64,000 nt of DNA from Pararhodobacter sp. SW119 (GTDB lineage Bacteria > Pseudomonadota > Alphaproteobacteria > Rhodobacterales > Rhodobacteraceae), in assembly GCF_017811755.1 (NCBI RefSeq), contig NZ_JADDJF010000007.1, positions 91,821 to 155,820 on the forward strand, in the 5' to 3' direction. The notes beneath the pieces were generated by a model that was not told the DNA's origin, made no database searches, and saw only the letters and a program-made list of their open reading frames with translations. The position numbers and the translations under genes were made by a program. Numbering within the stretch: position 1 is the stretch's first letter; every line of letters starts with the position of its first letter. Below are positions 25,694-35,582 of this stretch, in pieces.

Positions 25694-26701
25694 ATGAGCC
25701 GTCGCATTCTCCACTGGCCGGAACCGCGCAGTGACCTGCCGCGCCCGGCGGGCAGCCGGCCGCTGGCAGGGTCGGCGCATGTCTGGTTCGCACGTGTCCG
25801 CGCGATGGATGCCGCGCGCGGCCCGGCCGAGGCCGACCCCACCGCCGCCGACCGTCTGGCCGCGCCGCGCCCGGTCCTGCCCGGCCTGCCGGCCGAGCGG
25901 CCGCTGGTCATGGGGATCGTCAATGTCACGCCCGACAGTTTTTCGGACGGCGGCGAGACGCCGGATCGTGCCTCGGCCGTCGAGCGGGCCCGCGCGATGG
26001 TCGCGGCCGGGGCCGACATGCTGGACATCGGCGGCGAATCGACCCGCCCCGGCGCGGCGGACGTGTCGGTCCCCGAAGAGATCGCGCGCACGGTGCCGGT
26101 CATCGCCGAATTGCGCGCCGCCGGCATCACGGCGCCGATTTCCATCGACACCCGCAAGGCCGCCGTCGCCGAGGCCGCGCTGCACGCGGGTGCGAACATG
26201 GTCAACGACGTGGCCGCCCTGACCCACGACCCTGAACTGGGCCCGCTGGTCGCCGAGGCCGGCGTGCCACTCTGCCTGATGCACGCGCAGGGCACGCCGC
26301 AGACCATGCAGGTCGACCCGCGCTATGACGATGCGCTGGTCGAGGTCTTCGACTGGCTGGCCGGGCGCATGGACGCCGCCAACGCCCACGGGATCGACCG
26401 GGCGCGGCTGATCGTCGATCCCGGCATCGGTTTTGGCAAGACGGTTGAACACAACATCACGCTTCTGAAAGGATTGGCGCTGATGCATGACCTCGGCGCG
26501 CCGATCCTGCTGGGCGCCTCGCGCAAGCGATTCATCGGCACGATCTCGGGCGTCGAGGTGGCGGGGCAGCGGCAGGCCGGGTCACTGGCCGTGGCGCTGC
26601 ACGCGGCGGGGCAGGGGGCGCAGATCGTGCGCGTCCACGACGTGGCCGAGACGGTGCAGGCGCTCGCGCTCTGGCGGGCATTGACGACGGAGGACGCATG
26701 A
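25694..26701 (+). CDS. folP: Dihydropteroate synthase
   Basis: A 335-residue enzyme that joins 6-hydroxymethyl-dihydropterin pyrophosphate to p-aminobenzoate. Signatures are [52 protein letters not shown] and the phosphate-binding [11 protein letters not shown]. About 70 residues precede the core, more than in E. coli; the segment [17 protein letters not shown] recurs in relatives as an N-terminal extension. Its stop overlaps the glmM start (ATGA), so folP-glmM are co-translated, as in many proteobacteria. Confidence 0.96.
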   Translation: MSRRILHWPEPRSDLPRPAGSRPLAGSAHVWFARVRAMDAARGPAEADPTAADRLAAPRPVLPGLPAERPLVMGIVNVTPDSFSDGGETPDRASAVERARAMVAAGADMLDIGGESTRPGAADVSVPEEIARTVPVIAELRAAGITAPISIDTRKAAVAEAALHAGANMVNDVAALTHDPELGPLVAEAGVPLCLMHAQGTPQTMQVDPRYDDALVEVFDWLAGRMDAANAHGIDRARLIVDPGIGFGKTVEHNITLLKGLALMHDLGAPILLGASRKRFIGTISGVEVAGQRQAGSLAVALHAAGQGAQIVRVHDVAETVQALALWRALTTEDA

Positions 26702-28041
26702 GCCGGAAACTCTTTGGCACCGACGGGGTGCGCGGGCAGGCCAATACCTGGCCGATGACCGCGGAACTGGCGTTGCGGCTGGGGGCGGCGGCGGGGCTGT
26801 ATTTCCGCACCGACGGGTCGAACGGGCATCGCGTGGTGATCGGCAAGGACACGCGGCTGTCGTGCTACATGCTGGAGAACGCGCTGACCGCCGGGCTGGC
26901 CAGCACGGGCATGAACGTGCTGCTGCTCGGCCCGGTGCCGACGCCGGCGGTGGGGTACCTCACGCGGTCGATGCGCGCCGATCTGGGCATCATGATCTCG
27001 GCCAGTCACAACCCGGCGACCGACAATGGCATCAAGTTCTTCGGCCCCGACGGCTTCAAGCTGTCGGACGAAGCGGAAACCGCGATCGAGGCCATCCTGG
27101 AGCAGCAGATCGACCCCGCCCCGCCCCTGGAAATCGGCCGCGCGCGGCGGATCGAGGATGGCTTGGGCCGCTATGTCGAATACGCCAAGACGACGCTGCC
27201 GCGCGGGCTGCGGTTGAGCGGGTTGAAGGTGGTGATCGACTGCGCCAACGGCGCCGCCTACCGCGCCGCGCCCGAAGTGCTGTGGGAACTGGGCGCCGAG
27301 GTGATCGCGGTCGGCGTCAGCCCCGACGGGCTGAACATCAACCGCGACGTGGGCTCCACCCATCCGCGCGCGGCGGCCGAGACGGTGGTGGCGCACGGCG
27401 CGGATCTGGGCATCGCGCTGGATGGCGATGCCGACCGTGTAATCCTCATCGACGAGAACGGAAAGGTGGCGGATGGCGACCAGATCATGGCGCTGCTGGC
27501 CGGCCGCTGGGCCGAGGCCGGGCGGCTGAACGCAGGCACGCTGGTCGCCACGGTGATGTCAAACCTGGGGCTGGAGCGGCATCTGGAGGGACGCGGGCTG
27601 CGGCTGGAACGCACCGGCGTCGGCGACCGCTACGTGGTCGAAAGGATGCGCGCGGGCGGCTACAACCTAGGGGGCGAGCAGTCGGGGCATATCGTGATGA
27701 CCGACTACGCGACCACCGGCGACGGGCTGATCGCCGGCCTGCAGTTCCTGGGCGCAATGATCGAGACTGGGCTGCCGGCGAGCGCCCTGGTCCACCAGTT
27801 CGACCCGGTGCCGCAACTGCTGAAGAATGTCCGCTATGCGGCGGGCCAGACGCCGATGGAGGCCGCCTCGGTCAAGGCCGCGATCCGCGACGCCGAGGCC
27901 CGGCTGGAAGGGTGCGGCCGGCTTCTGATCCGCAAGTCCGGCACCGAGCCGCTCGTCCGCGTGATGGCCGAATGCGAGGACCCTGCGCTGCTGGAAGCGG
28001 TGGTCGATGGCCTGGTCGAGGAGATCGAGGCGGCGCTCTGA
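26698..28041 (+). CDS. glmM: Phosphoglucosamine mutase
   Basis: A 447-residue enzyme converting glucosamine 6-phosphate to glucosamine 1-phosphate on the way to UDP-GlcNAc for peptidoglycan and lipopolysaccharide. The phosphoserine loop [12 protein letters not shown] has Ser103 as the phosphorylated residue, the metal loop is DGDADR, the sugar loop is GGEQSGH and the phosphate-binding site is [12 protein letters not shown]. The ATG overlaps the folP stop. Length is normal. Confidence 0.97.
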   Translation: MSRKLFGTDGVRGQANTWPMTAELALRLGAAAGLYFRTDGSNGHRVVIGKDTRLSCYMLENALTAGLASTGMNVLLLGPVPTPAVGYLTRSMRADLGIMISASHNPATDNGIKFFGPDGFKLSDEAETAIEAILEQQIDPAPPLEIGRARRIEDGLGRYVEYAKTTLPRGLRLSGLKVVIDCANGAAYRAAPEVLWELGAEVIAVGVSPDGLNINRDVGSTHPRAAAETVVAHGADLGIALDGDADRVILIDENGKVADGDQIMALLAGRWAEAGRLNAGTLVATVMSNLGLERHLEGRGLRLERTGVGDRYVVERMRAGGYNLGGEQSGHIVMTDYATTGDGLIAGLQFLGAMIETGLPASALVHQFDPVPQLLKNVRYAAGQTPMEAASVKAAIRDAEARLEGCGRLLIRKSGTEPLVRVMAECEDPALLEAVVDGLVEEIEAAL

Positions 28042-28069
28042 CCCCGGCTTGGCGGCGTCGGCAGCGGGG

Positions 28070-28140
28070 TGTGCAAGTTGCACAACCCCATCAAGGCATT
28101 GAAATCCAAAGATTGTCGCCGCGGCGTTAACCTTCTCGAA
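28070..28140 (+). repeat. Palindrome/TTAACC element, copy F
   Basis: TGTGCAAGTTGCACA (7-bp arms around one base, 28070-28084), 42 bases, TTAACC (28127-28132), four bases, CGAA (28137-28140). The arms are extended by GGGG and CCCC (one bulged A), so the glmM transcript would fold a strong hairpin here. The spacer is less AT-rich than in other copies. Convergent location between glmM and manC. Confidence 0.65.
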
Positions 28141-28214
28141 ACCATCGGCTCAATCGCTTCGGGGGCGCCAGTGAACCCGCGCCGGAAGCACGCGCGCGGC
28201 GTCCGGCGGGGCGA

Positions 28215-29660
28215 CTAGCGCTTGGGTTGGGCCGAACGGGCGTAGATGTCGTCGTAGCGGATGATGTCATCCTCGCCCAGGTAGGCGCCGGTCTGCACCT
28301 CGATCAGGGTCAGCGGCAGCTTGCCGGGATTTTCCAGCCGGTGATGCGCGCCCAGCGGGATGAAGACCGACTGGTTTTCGGTGATCAGCTTCACTTCGGC
28401 GTCGATGGTGATGCGGGCGGTGCCTTCGACCACGATCCAGTGTTCGGCGCGGTGATGGTGGCTTTGCAGGCTCAGCGCCGCGCCGGGATGCACGACGATC
28501 CGCTTGACCTGAAAGCGCGGGCCGGTGACCAGGCTTTCGAACCAGCCCCAGGGGCGAAAATCGCGCGGCGCCTGTTCGGCCTGGCTGGCGCCCTGCGCCT
28601 TCAGCGCGCTGACCGCCAGCCGGACGTCCTGCGCGCGGTCGCGGTGCGCCACCAGCACGGCATCGGGCATGGCGACGGCAATGATGTCCTCCAGCCCGAT
28701 CCCGACAAGCTGCTGGCGCGGGTCTTCGGCGCGCAGCAGGCTGCCGGTGCAGTCGATCGCGGTGGCCGGCCCATGGGTGACGACGCCCGCCGCATCCGGC
28801 CCCGCATCCCGCCAGACGGCGACCCAGCCACCAAGGTCGGACCATTCGCCGCAATAGGGCATGACCGCCATGCGTTCGGCCTTTTCCATCACCGCGTAGT
28901 CGATCGAGATGGCGTCGACGCCCGACCAGGCCTCGGCATCCAGACGGGTGAAGCCCAGATCGCGCACGCCACTGTCCAGCGCGGCCTGCACGCCGGCCAG
29001 GATCTGCGGGGCGTGGCGCGCGAAGGCGTCAATGATCGCGTCGGTGGAAAAGAGGAAGATGCCGGCATTCCAGAGGTGTCGACCATCGGCCAGCATTTCG
29101 GCGGCGCGGGGCGCGTCGGGTTTTTCGACAAAGCGGCGCAACGGCAGCGGCGCGGCGGTGTCCGGCGCGGGCGGGGTTTCCAGCTCCAGCCAGCCATAGC
29201 CGGTCTCGGCCCGGTCGGGCTGGATGCCGAAGGTGACCAACTCGCCCGCCAGCGCGGTCGGGATCGCGGCTTCGACCGCGGCGCGGAAGGCTTCGGCGTC
29301 GGGGATCACATGGTCCGATGGCGCGGCCAGCATCAGCGCCCCCGGCGATTTCGCGTGCAGCGCCAGCGCGCCCGACAGGATTGCCGGCGCGGTGTTGCGG
29401 CCCTCGGGCTCGATCAGGATGTCGGCGGGCGCGATTTCGCAGGCGGCCAGCTGTTCGGTGACGATGAAGCGGAAGTCCGACGCGGTGACCACCAGCGGCG
29501 GCGCGAAACCCGGACCGACAAAGCGGCGGGCCGAGGCCTGGAACAGGCTTTCGCTGCCGGTGATCCGGGCGAACTGCTTGGGATAGCTGCGCCGCGACAA
29601 GGGCCAGAGCCGCGTGCCCGAGCCGCCGCAGAGGAGAAGGGGATGGATAGGCGTCGTCAT
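28215..29660 (-). CDS. manC: Mannose-1-phosphate guanylyltransferase / mannose-6-phosphate isomerase
   Basis: A 481-residue bifunctional type II enzyme supplying GDP-mannose for polysaccharides. The N-terminal nucleotidyltransferase has LLCGGSGTRLWPLSRRSYPKQ, and FVEKPDAPRA is the second active-site segment. The C-terminal cupin carries the isomerase metal site (LQSHHHRAEHWIVVEGTA) and ends YLGEDDIIRYDDIYAR. No glycosyltransferase is adjacent; it stands alone, facing glmM convergently. Confidence 0.95.
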   Translation of the reverse strand: MTTPIHPLLLCGGSGTRLWPLSRRSYPKQFARITGSESLFQASARRFVGPGFAPPLVVTASDFRFIVTEQLAACEIAPADILIEPEGRNTAPAILSGALALHAKSPGALMLAAPSDHVIPDAEAFRAAVEAAIPTALAGELVTFGIQPDRAETGYGWLELETPPAPDTAAPLPLRRFVEKPDAPRAAEMLADGRHLWNAGIFLFSTDAIIDAFARHAPQILAGVQAALDSGVRDLGFTRLDAEAWSGVDAISIDYAVMEKAERMAVMPYCGEWSDLGGWVAVWRDAGPDAAGVVTHGPATAIDCTGSLLRAEDPRQQLVGIGLEDIIAVAMPDAVLVAHRDRAQDVRLAVSALKAQGASQAEQAPRDFRPWGWFESLVTGPRFQVKRIVVHPGAALSLQSHHHRAEHWIVVEGTARITIDAEVKLITENQSVFIPLGAHHRLENPGKLPLTLIEVQTGAYLGEDDIIRYDDIYARSAQPKR

Positions 29661-29793
29661 GCAGCTGTCCCGTTTCTTCGGCTCCAGCGGAGCCCCGTTT
29701 TCACCGTTTCTGGCACAAACCGCGGCCGGAACCTAGGTCAGATTGCCCGGACCGCGCTTTGCGCTAGACTTGTCGAGATTCTGGGAGAAACGC

Positions 29794-30222
29794 ATGAAGA
29801 TCACGTTGCTGCTTCTGTTGCTAGCGGTGGGGGCATTCGTGGCCTTCGCGCTCTGGGTGCGGTTTGCGCCCTCGGATCCGGGGCGCTGGCATGTCGATCC
29901 GGCTTCCGCGCCCGACCCGTCGCGCCCGAATTTCGCGCGCGCGGACCGGGTGGTGCCGATGCCGCCGGACGAGGCGCGCGACCGCTTCCATGCGATCGCC
30001 ACCGGGAAGGGGGCGGAACTGCTGGCCGGCGATGACCAGCTGGCCACCTATGTCGCGCGCACGCGCCGGATGCGCTTTCCGGACTATCTGAGCCTCCGCT
30101 TCGACCCGGCCGAGGGCGGGGGGACCCGCATCCAGGCGCTGTCGCGCGCGCGCTTCGGACGTGGGGACATGGGGGTGAACGCCGCGCGGCTGCGGCGCTG
30201 GCTGGACCGGCTGGCAGAGTGA
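29794..30222 (+). CDS. DUF1499 membrane-anchored protein
   Basis: A 142-residue protein with an N-terminal hydrophobic helix (LLLLLLAVGAFVAFALWV), probably an uncleaved anchor. The DUF1499 domain includes the typical YVARTRRMRFPDYLSLRF and FGRGDMGVNAARLRRWL. GGGAGA precedes ATG 29794. Members of this family are widespread and uncharacterised; an envelope location is inferred from the anchor. Single-gene transcript, divergent from manC. Confidence 0.85.
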   Translation: MKITLLLLLLAVGAFVAFALWVRFAPSDPGRWHVDPASAPDPSRPNFARADRVVPMPPDEARDRFHAIATGKGAELLAGDDQLATYVARTRRMRFPDYLSLRFDPAEGGGTRIQALSRARFGRGDMGVNAARLRRWLDRLAE

Positions 30223-30299
30223 GGCTTGAAGGCGCGGCGCGGGCGCGGGAAGCCGTCGATCGCGCCTCTCAGTCGCGCCGGAAAGCCGATTCGAGGAAG

Positions 30300-30383
30300 T
30301 GTCCAAGCTTGGACAATCGGACAACCTTCTGATAGTGAACATTAAAAGACGTGATTGAAACCAAATCTTAACCGCGCACCGAA
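30300..30383 (+). repeat. Palindrome/TTAACC element, copy C
   Basis: TGTCCAAGCTTGGACA (perfect 16 bp, 30300-30315), 52 AT-rich bases, TTAACC (30368-30373), six bases, CGAA (30380-30383). The spacer is ten bases, about one helical turn, longer than in the other copies. The half-arm GGACAA recurs at 30319-30324. It lies between convergent genes. Confidence 0.6.
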
Positions 30384-30404
30384 GGGTCCGCGCTGGGACG
30401 GCGT

Positions 30405-31247
30405 TCAGACCGCGCGGCCCATCCGGCCGGCAAGGTCGCAGAAGAACTGCCAGGCCACCCGCCCCGACCGAGCCCCGCGCGTCGCCTGCCATTCGATCGC
30501 CTGGGCGCGCAGGTCCTCAGGGGCGGGGTCCAGACCCCAAGCGCGGCAGTAGCCATCGATCATCGCCAGGTAGTCATCCTGCGAACAGGGATGAAACCCG
30601 AGCCACAGGCCGAAGCGGTCCGACAGCGAGACCTTTTCCTCCACCGCCTCGGACGGGCTGATCGCGGTGGAGCGTTCGTTTTCGATCATGTCGCGGGGCA
30701 TCAGGTGGCGGCGGTTCGACGTGGCGTAGAGGATGACGTTCGCCGGCCGCCCCTCGATCCCGCCGTCGAGCACGGCCTTGAGCGACTTGTAGTGCTGGTC
30801 GTCGTGGCTGAACGAGAGATCGTCGCAAAAGAGCACGAAACGGTGGTCCGGCGCGCGCCGGAGATGCGCCAGAAGCCGCCCGACCGAGGGCAGATCCTCG
30901 CGCTGGATCTCGACCAGCTTGCAACTCAGCCCCTGCGCCACAACCTCGGCATGGACGGCCTTGACCAGCGACGACTTGCCCATGCCGCGCGCGCCCCACA
31001 AAAGCGCGTTGTTCGCCGCATGCCCGCGCGCGAACTGGATGGTGTTGGCCAGAAGCGTGTCGCGCGACCGGTCGATGCCCAGCAGGAGCGGCAGTGCGAC
31101 GCGGTTGACCTGCGCCACCGGTTCCAGCCGGTCGGGGCCGACATGCCAGATGAACGCCTCCGCGCTGTCGAAATCGGGCGGGGGGGCGGCGGCAGGGCTC
31201 AGCCGCTCCAGGGCCGTCGCGATGCGCGCAAGCTCGCCGTCATTCAT
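30405..31247 (-). CDS. DUF815 AAA-type ATPase
   Basis: A 280-residue ATPase with a short helical N-terminus, Walker [10 protein letters not shown] (residues 85-93), Walker [11 protein letters not shown] and sensor-like [17 protein letters not shown], followed by [21 protein letters not shown]. This matches DUF815, an uncharacterised AAA family common in proteobacteria. Its ATG overlaps the stop of tatC, so it is the last gene of the tatABC operon. No link to protein export has been demonstrated for the family. Confidence 0.9.
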   Translation of the reverse strand: MNDGELARIATALERLSPAAAPPPDFDSAEAFIWHVGPDRLEPVAQVNRVALPLLLGIDRSRDTLLANTIQFARGHAANNALLWGARGMGKSSLVKAVHAEVVAQGLSCKLVEIQREDLPSVGRLLAHLRRAPDHRFVLFCDDLSFSHDDQHYKSLKAVLDGGIEGRPANVILYATSNRRHLMPRDMIENERSTAISPSEAVEEKVSLSDRFGLWLGFHPCSQDDYLAMIDGYCRAWGLDPAPEDLRAQAIEWQATRGARSGRVAWQFFCDLAGRMGRAV

Positions 31248-32110
31248 GCCTCGTCCTCGTCCATCAGCCCTTCGGCTTTCAGGGCTTCATTGCGTTTCCG
31301 CTCGACGCGCGCAACCAGCTGGATGGAGATTTCATAGAGACCGTAGACGACGACGAAGAGGATGATCTGGGTGATCACGTCGGGGGGCGTGACAAAGGCC
31401 GCCAGCGTCAGGATGCCAACCACCGCCCATTTGCGCCCGTTCCTCAGCCCCTCGGCCGAGACGAGCCCGGCCTTGCCCATCAGCGTCAGCAGGACCGGCA
31501 ACTGGAAGCACATGCCGAAGGCGATGATGAACTTCGTGGTCAATGCCAGGTATTCGCTGACCGAACCCTGGAAGGTGATGCCGGCCTGCGCCAGCGCGCT
31601 GGCCTCGCCCTCGACCAGCTCGGGCGTGGCACCTGTCAGCATGCCGGGCTGCTGGAAGCCGAGGAAGAAGGTGAAGGCCAAGGGCGTCACGATGTAGAAG
31701 GCAAAGGACGCGCCCAGCAGAAACATCGCCGGCGAGGCGATGATGAAGGGCAGGAAGGCCGACTTTTCGGACCGGTAGAGGCCCGGTGCCACGAAGCGCC
31801 ACATCTGCGTGGCGATCACCGGGAAAGCCAGCATGAAGCCGCCCAGCATGGCGATGCGGATGGCGACGAAGAAGCCCTCCTGCAACTGGATCAGGATCAG
31901 GTCGCACTGCTGCCCGCGCGCGTTCAGCGCGTCGCACAGCGGGTTGGTCAGGAAGTTGAAGATCGGGTTCCAGAAGTAGAAGGCGATCATCATCGCGACG
32001 GCGAAGGCGGCCAGCGACTTCATGATGCGATTTCGCAATTCGGCCAGATGCTCGATCAGCGGGGCCGAGCTGTCTTCGATCGCGTCATCCTGGGGGCGTT
32101 GGGCGGGCAT
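31244..32110 (-). CDS. tatC: Sec-independent protein translocase TatC
   Basis: A 288-residue polytopic membrane protein with six hydrophobic segments. With TatB it forms the receptor for twin-arginine signal peptides. Family marks are the N-terminal [33 protein letters not shown], and the [11 protein letters not shown] segment after a helix. The C-terminal tail is charged and cytoplasmic. It follows tatB after 113 bases and overlaps the DUF815 gene. Confidence 0.97.
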   Translation of the reverse strand: MPAQRPQDDAIEDSSAPLIEHLAELRNRIMKSLAAFAVAMMIAFYFWNPIFNFLTNPLCDALNARGQQCDLILIQLQEGFFVAIRIAMLGGFMLAFPVIATQMWRFVAPGLYRSEKSAFLPFIIASPAMFLLGASFAFYIVTPLAFTFFLGFQQPGMLTGATPELVEGEASALAQAGITFQGSVSEYLALTTKFIIAFGMCFQLPVLLTLMGKAGLVSAEGLRNGRKWAVVGILTLAAFVTPPDVITQIILFVVVYGLYEISIQLVARVERKRNEALKAEGLMDEDEA

Positions 32111-32223
32111 GGCTGTGCGTTCAGACCGTCATCAGCGGAAGGGAAGGGCGGGCGCGCCGGCAAAGCGCGGGTCGCTGCCTGCGCGCGTGGGGAAAGGCAG
32201 GTTCGCGTCGCGACGGGGTGCGC

Positions 32224-32829
32224 TCATCGGTCGGCGTCGGTTTTCGGCGTGCCGGTGGCGCCCGGGGCTTCGGCCGCGGGGGACGCGCGGGGGGCGGGAG
32301 CGGCGCTTTCGGCTTTCTTGCGGGCGCGGATCTCGGCGGCGCGGGCGCGGGCTTCGGCGGAGCGTTCCGCGCGCTTGCGCCGCTCCTCGTCCATCGCGGC
32401 GGCGTGGGCGGCGCGCGCCGTCTGGTCGCGGTCATCGGATTGCACCGCAGCCTCGTCGGCGTCGGGCGGGGCGGCGGCCGGGTCCGGTTTCGCCTTCGTC
32501 GTTCCCGCCTTCGCCGGTTTCGGCGACGGGCTTTTGCCCCACTGGTCGGGCCGGCCCATCGAACGCATGTCGCGGTCAAGCTCGTCAAAGCCCATCGCGT
32601 CCTTGATGTCCTTGCCCGAGGCGGTGTTGCGCAGATCGCGGGCGATGTCCTTCACGCCGCTTTCGTCCGCGGCGGAGTCCATCGCGCGCTGGAATTCGCG
32701 CGCCATGTTGCGGGCCTTGGCGGTGAACTGGCCCAGCGTGCGGAACATCTTTGGCAGGTCTTTCGGCCCGACCACGATCAGCGCCACCACGCCGATGATC
32801 AGAAGCTCGCTCCAGCCCAGGTCGAACAT
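32224..32829 (-). CDS. tatB: Sec-independent protein translocase TatB
   Basis: A 201-residue protein with one N-terminal transmembrane helix and the TatA/B hinge ([39 protein letters not shown]). An amphipathic helix and a long Ala/Lys/Glu/Pro-rich tail (from about residue 100) follow. The Glu8-equivalent in LGWSELL is the TatB/C contact. The tail is typical of alphaproteobacterial TatB and poorly conserved. The gene lies between tatA and tatC. Confidence 0.95.
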   Translation of the reverse strand: MFDLGWSELLIIGVVALIVVGPKDLPKMFRTLGQFTAKARNMAREFQRAMDSAADESGVKDIARDLRNTASGKDIKDAMGFDELDRDMRSMGRPDQWGKSPSPKPAKAGTTKAKPDPAAAPPDADEAAVQSDDRDQTARAAHAAAMDEERRKRAERSAEARARAAEIRARKKAESAAPAPRASPAAEAPGATGTPKTDADR

Positions 32830-32865
32830 GCGTGATCCTCAGTTCCGGCCGCGGCCGGCACCCGC

Positions 32866-33123
32866 TCAGGTCTTGTCGCGCTCGGTATGCGGCGTGACGT
32901 CGCGCGCGTTCTGGACGCTTTCGTCATCGGACTTGTTTTCAAGTTCTTCGGTGCCGTCCTTGACACCTTTCTTGAAGGCAGTGATGCCCTTGCCGACCTC
33001 GCCCATCAGCGAGGCGATCTTGCCGCGGCCGAAAAGGACCAGCACCACGACGGCAATCAGAAGCAGGCCCCAGGGGCCGGCGTTGTTGATGAAATGCGGT
33101 GTGACCATGAATGTGCTCAGCAT
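32866..33123 (-). CDS. tatA: Sec-independent protein translocase TatA
   Basis: An 85-residue pore-forming Tat subunit with a short transmembrane helix ([17 protein letters not shown]), the F-G hinge and amphipathic helix [20 protein letters not shown], and an acidic/lysine tail. ATG 33123 follows GGAGA; a shorter start at MVTPHFINN is possible. About 14 residues precede the usual Tat start, an unremarkable extension. Confidence 0.95.
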   Translation of the reverse strand: MLSTFMVTPHFINNAGPWGLLLIAVVVLVLFGRGKIASLMGEVGKGITAFKKGVKDGTEELENKSDDESVQNARDVTPHTERDKT

Positions 33124-33249
33124 GGCGGTCTCCTGTCGTCGGGGGCGGGCGCATCGGTGGCGCACAGGTTGGTTCCGCCCTTATCTATGCGCCCGCCCTG
33201 CCGGCGCAAAGCGCGAAAACGGCCCGTGAGGGCTGGTCTGGAGGGTCTG

Positions 33250-33267
33250 CTGACAGTATTCTGTCAG
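33250..33267. promoter_or_regulatory. Operator-like inverted repeat upstream of the HTH gene
   Basis: CTGACAGTATTCTGTCAG has two perfect 7-bp arms around four bases. It lies 31 bases before the ATG of the HTH regulator and between divergent tatA and the regulator. The size and symmetry suit binding by a YafY/DeoR-type dimer, suggesting autoregulation. Confidence 0.65.
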
Positions 33268-33298
33268 TAGGTGCCACGGCTGCGTGAGCGGACGCCGA

Positions 33299-33658
33299 AT
33301 GAAGAGAGATCAGCGACTTTACGATCTTGTGCAACTGATGCGCGACGGGCGCGTGCGCACAGCTGCCGAACTGGCGCGCGCCATGGGCGTCTCCACCCGC
33401 ACAATCTGGCGCGACATGGCGATCATGGCGCAAACCGGACTGCCCGTCGCCGGCGAGCCCGGTGTCGGCTACATCCTGCGCGAGCCGCTGGTGCTGCCGC
33501 CGACGGTGCTGACCGCCGACGAACTGGCCGCGCTGGACGAGGCGCTGCGCACGCTGGCCCGCCAGCCCGGTCACCCGCGCGCCCGCGCGGCGCGAAGCCT
33601 TCACTACAAGGTCGCGACACTGCTGCCGCAGGCCGGAATCGACCCCGACAGCGGTTGA
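33299..33658 (+). CDS. Stand-alone HTH regulator (YafY/DeoR-type N-terminal domain only)
   Basis: A 119-residue protein. Residues 1-65 form an HTH_11/YafY-type winged helix (RLYDLVQLMRDGRVRTAAEL, MGVSTRTIWRDMAIMAQTGL, GEPGVGYILRE). The usual WYL sensor domain (another ~150 residues) is absent; the protein ends after a helix and LHYKVATLLPQAG. ATG 33299 is preferred over GTG 33284, though neither has a strong ribosome binding site. It lies 92 bases upstream of the osmoprotectant operon, so it may regulate that operon, itself, or both. Confidence 0.8.
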   Translation: MKRDQRLYDLVQLMRDGRVRTAAELARAMGVSTRTIWRDMAIMAQTGLPVAGEPGVGYILREPLVLPPTVLTADELAALDEALRTLARQPGHPRARAARSLHYKVATLLPQAGIDPDSG

Positions 33659-33686
33659 GGAGGCAACCACAACCGGCCTCGTGTGT

Positions 33687-33715
33687 TTGCTTTCATACAC
33701 CGAGGTCTTTAGACA
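33687..33715 (+). promoter_or_regulatory. Predicted promoter of the NAGGN operon
   Basis: TTGCTT (33687-33692), 17 bases, TAGACA (33710-33715). Transcription would start near 33722, about 30 bases before the ATG at 33751, leaving AGGAAGGA in the leader as the ribosome binding site. Confidence 0.45.
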
Positions 33716-33750
33716 TTTCGGAAGCAGGCGACAGGAAGGATTGCACCGGC

Positions 33751-35529
33751 ATGTGCGGCATTTGTGGAGAGATCCGATTTGGACACGGCGCAATGGCCTC
33801 GACAGCGGCGATCGAGCGGATGGCCGACTGCATGGCGCCGCGCGGGCCGGACGGTGCGGGGGTCGTCATGCGCGGGCGCGTTGCATTCGGGCATCGGCGG
33901 CTGAAGATCATCGACCTGTCCGAGGCCGCCGCCCAGCCTTTCGTCGACACCCATCTGGGCCTGACCATCGCGTTCAACGGCTGCATCTACAACTACCCCG
34001 AGCTGCGCAAGGAACTGGAGGCGAAGGGCCATGTCTTCGCCTCGACCGGGGATACCGAGGTGATCGTGAAGGCGTGGCGCGAATGGGGAACCGAGGCGCC
34101 GAAACGGTTTCTGGGCATGTTCGCCTTTGCGATCTTTGACCGCGACTCGGGCCGTGTGGCGCTGGTGCGCGACCGCTTCGGGATCAAGCCGCTCTATTAC
34201 GCCAGGGGCAAGGACTGGCTGCGCTTCGCCTCGACCCTGCCGGCGCTGCTGGCGGCCGGCGATGTGGATACCGAGATCGACCGCGTGGCGCTGCATCACT
34301 ACATGTCCTGGCATGCGGTCGTGCCGTCGCCGCGGACGATCCTTTCGGGCGTACGCAAGCTTCCGCCGGCGACGATCCGCGTGATCGAGGCCGACGGGGC
34401 GATCACAGACAGCGTTTACTGGGAGCCGAGCTTCGAGCGCAGCGCCGAAGATGCCGAACGCCCGGCCGAGGAATGGAACGAACTGGTGCTGGAGTCCCTG
34501 CGCACCGCCGTCCGCCGCCGGATGGTGGCGGACGTGCCGGTGGGGGTGCTGCTATCGGGCGGCGTCGATTCCTCGCTTATCGTTGGGCTGCTGGCCGAGG
34601 AAGGGCAGGAGGGGCTTGCCACCTATTCCATCGGCTTCGAGGAGGCGCATGGCGAAAAGGGTGACGAGTTCCAGTATTCCGACCTGATCGCCAGGCACTA
34701 CGGCACGAAGCACCACAAGATCTTCATCCCGTCAGAGGAGATGCGGGAGAACCTGCCCAACGCGATCGCCGCGCAGTCCGAACCGATGGTCAGCTACGAC
34801 AACATCGGCTTCTACCTGCTGTCGCGCGAGGTCTCGAAAACGATCAAGGTGGTGCAGTCGGGGCAGGGCGCCGACGAGGTCTTCGGCGGCTATCACTGGT
34901 ATCCGCCGATGGCCGACGCGAATGACCCGGCCGAGGCCTATGCCGACGCCTTCTTCGACCGCGATCACGGGCGGCTGGCCACGCATCTCGCGCCCGAATG
35001 GCTCGCCGACCGCGACGCCTCGCGCGAGTATGTCGAGGAGCATTTCGCCCGCCCCGGCGCCGACGACCCGGTGGACAAGGCGCTGCGGCTGGATACCAAC
35101 GTCATGCTGGTCGACGACCCGGTCAAGCGCGTGGACAACATGACCATGGCCTGGGGGCTGGAGGCGCGGGTGCCGTTTCTGGACCACGAACTGGTCGAAC
35201 TGGCCGGTCGCATCCCCGCGCGCCACAAGCTGGCGCATGGCGGCAAGGGCGTCCTGAAGGAGGCCGCGCGCAAGGTCATCCCGGTCGAGGTCATCGACCG
35301 GCCCAAGGGCTATTTCCCGGTGCCGGCGCTGAAATACGTCGATGGCCCCTATCTGGACATGTGCCGCGACGCGCTGACCAGCCAGGCGGCGCGCGACCGC
35401 GGGTTGTTCCGCAAGGACTATTTGGATGCGCTCTTCGCTGACCCGCCGGCGCATGTGACCAAGCTGCGGGGGTCGGAACTGTGGCAGGTCGCGCTGCTGG
35501 AGCTGTGGCTGCAGCAACAGGGTATCTGA
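33751..35529 (+). CDS. asnO: N-acetylglutaminylglutamine amidotransferase (asparagine synthase family)
   Basis: A 592-residue two-domain enzyme. The N-terminal glutaminase begins MCGICGEI, with Cys2 as nucleophile. The C-terminal synthetase has the PP-loop LLSGGVDSS at about residue 268 and SGQGADEVFGGYHWYPP. It is thought to amidate N-acetylglutaminylglutamine, the last step to the osmolyte NAGGN. The call rests on the neighbours: a GNAT/ATP-grasp fusion and an M42 peptidase in the same order as known NAGGN loci. Sequence alone would also allow asparagine synthetase. Confidence 0.9.
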   Translation: MCGICGEIRFGHGAMASTAAIERMADCMAPRGPDGAGVVMRGRVAFGHRRLKIIDLSEAAAQPFVDTHLGLTIAFNGCIYNYPELRKELEAKGHVFASTGDTEVIVKAWREWGTEAPKRFLGMFAFAIFDRDSGRVALVRDRFGIKPLYYARGKDWLRFASTLPALLAAGDVDTEIDRVALHHYMSWHAVVPSPRTILSGVRKLPPATIRVIEADGAITDSVYWEPSFERSAEDAERPAEEWNELVLESLRTAVRRRMVADVPVGVLLSGGVDSSLIVGLLAEEGQEGLATYSIGFEEAHGEKGDEFQYSDLIARHYGTKHHKIFIPSEEMRENLPNAIAAQSEPMVSYDNIGFYLLSREVSKTIKVVQSGQGADEVFGGYHWYPPMADANDPAEAYADAFFDRDHGRLATHLAPEWLADRDASREYVEEHFARPGADDPVDKALRLDTNVMLVDDPVKRVDNMTMAWGLEARVPFLDHELVELAGRIPARHKLAHGGKGVLKEAARKVIPVEVIDRPKGYFPVPALKYVDGPYLDMCRDALTSQAARDRGLFRKDYLDALFADPPAHVTKLRGSELWQVALLELWLQQQGI

Positions 35530-35582
35530 GCCTGGCACGGAGACCGCTGGCCGGAAGGCAAGGCCGATACGGAGGGCCGATC

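Noticed and set aside
30300..30315. 16-bp palindromes as chromosomal parS sites
   Set aside because: They share length and TG...CA ends with parS (TGTTNCACGTGAAACA) but the cores differ completely from it and from each other, so one ParB could not bind them all by sequence.
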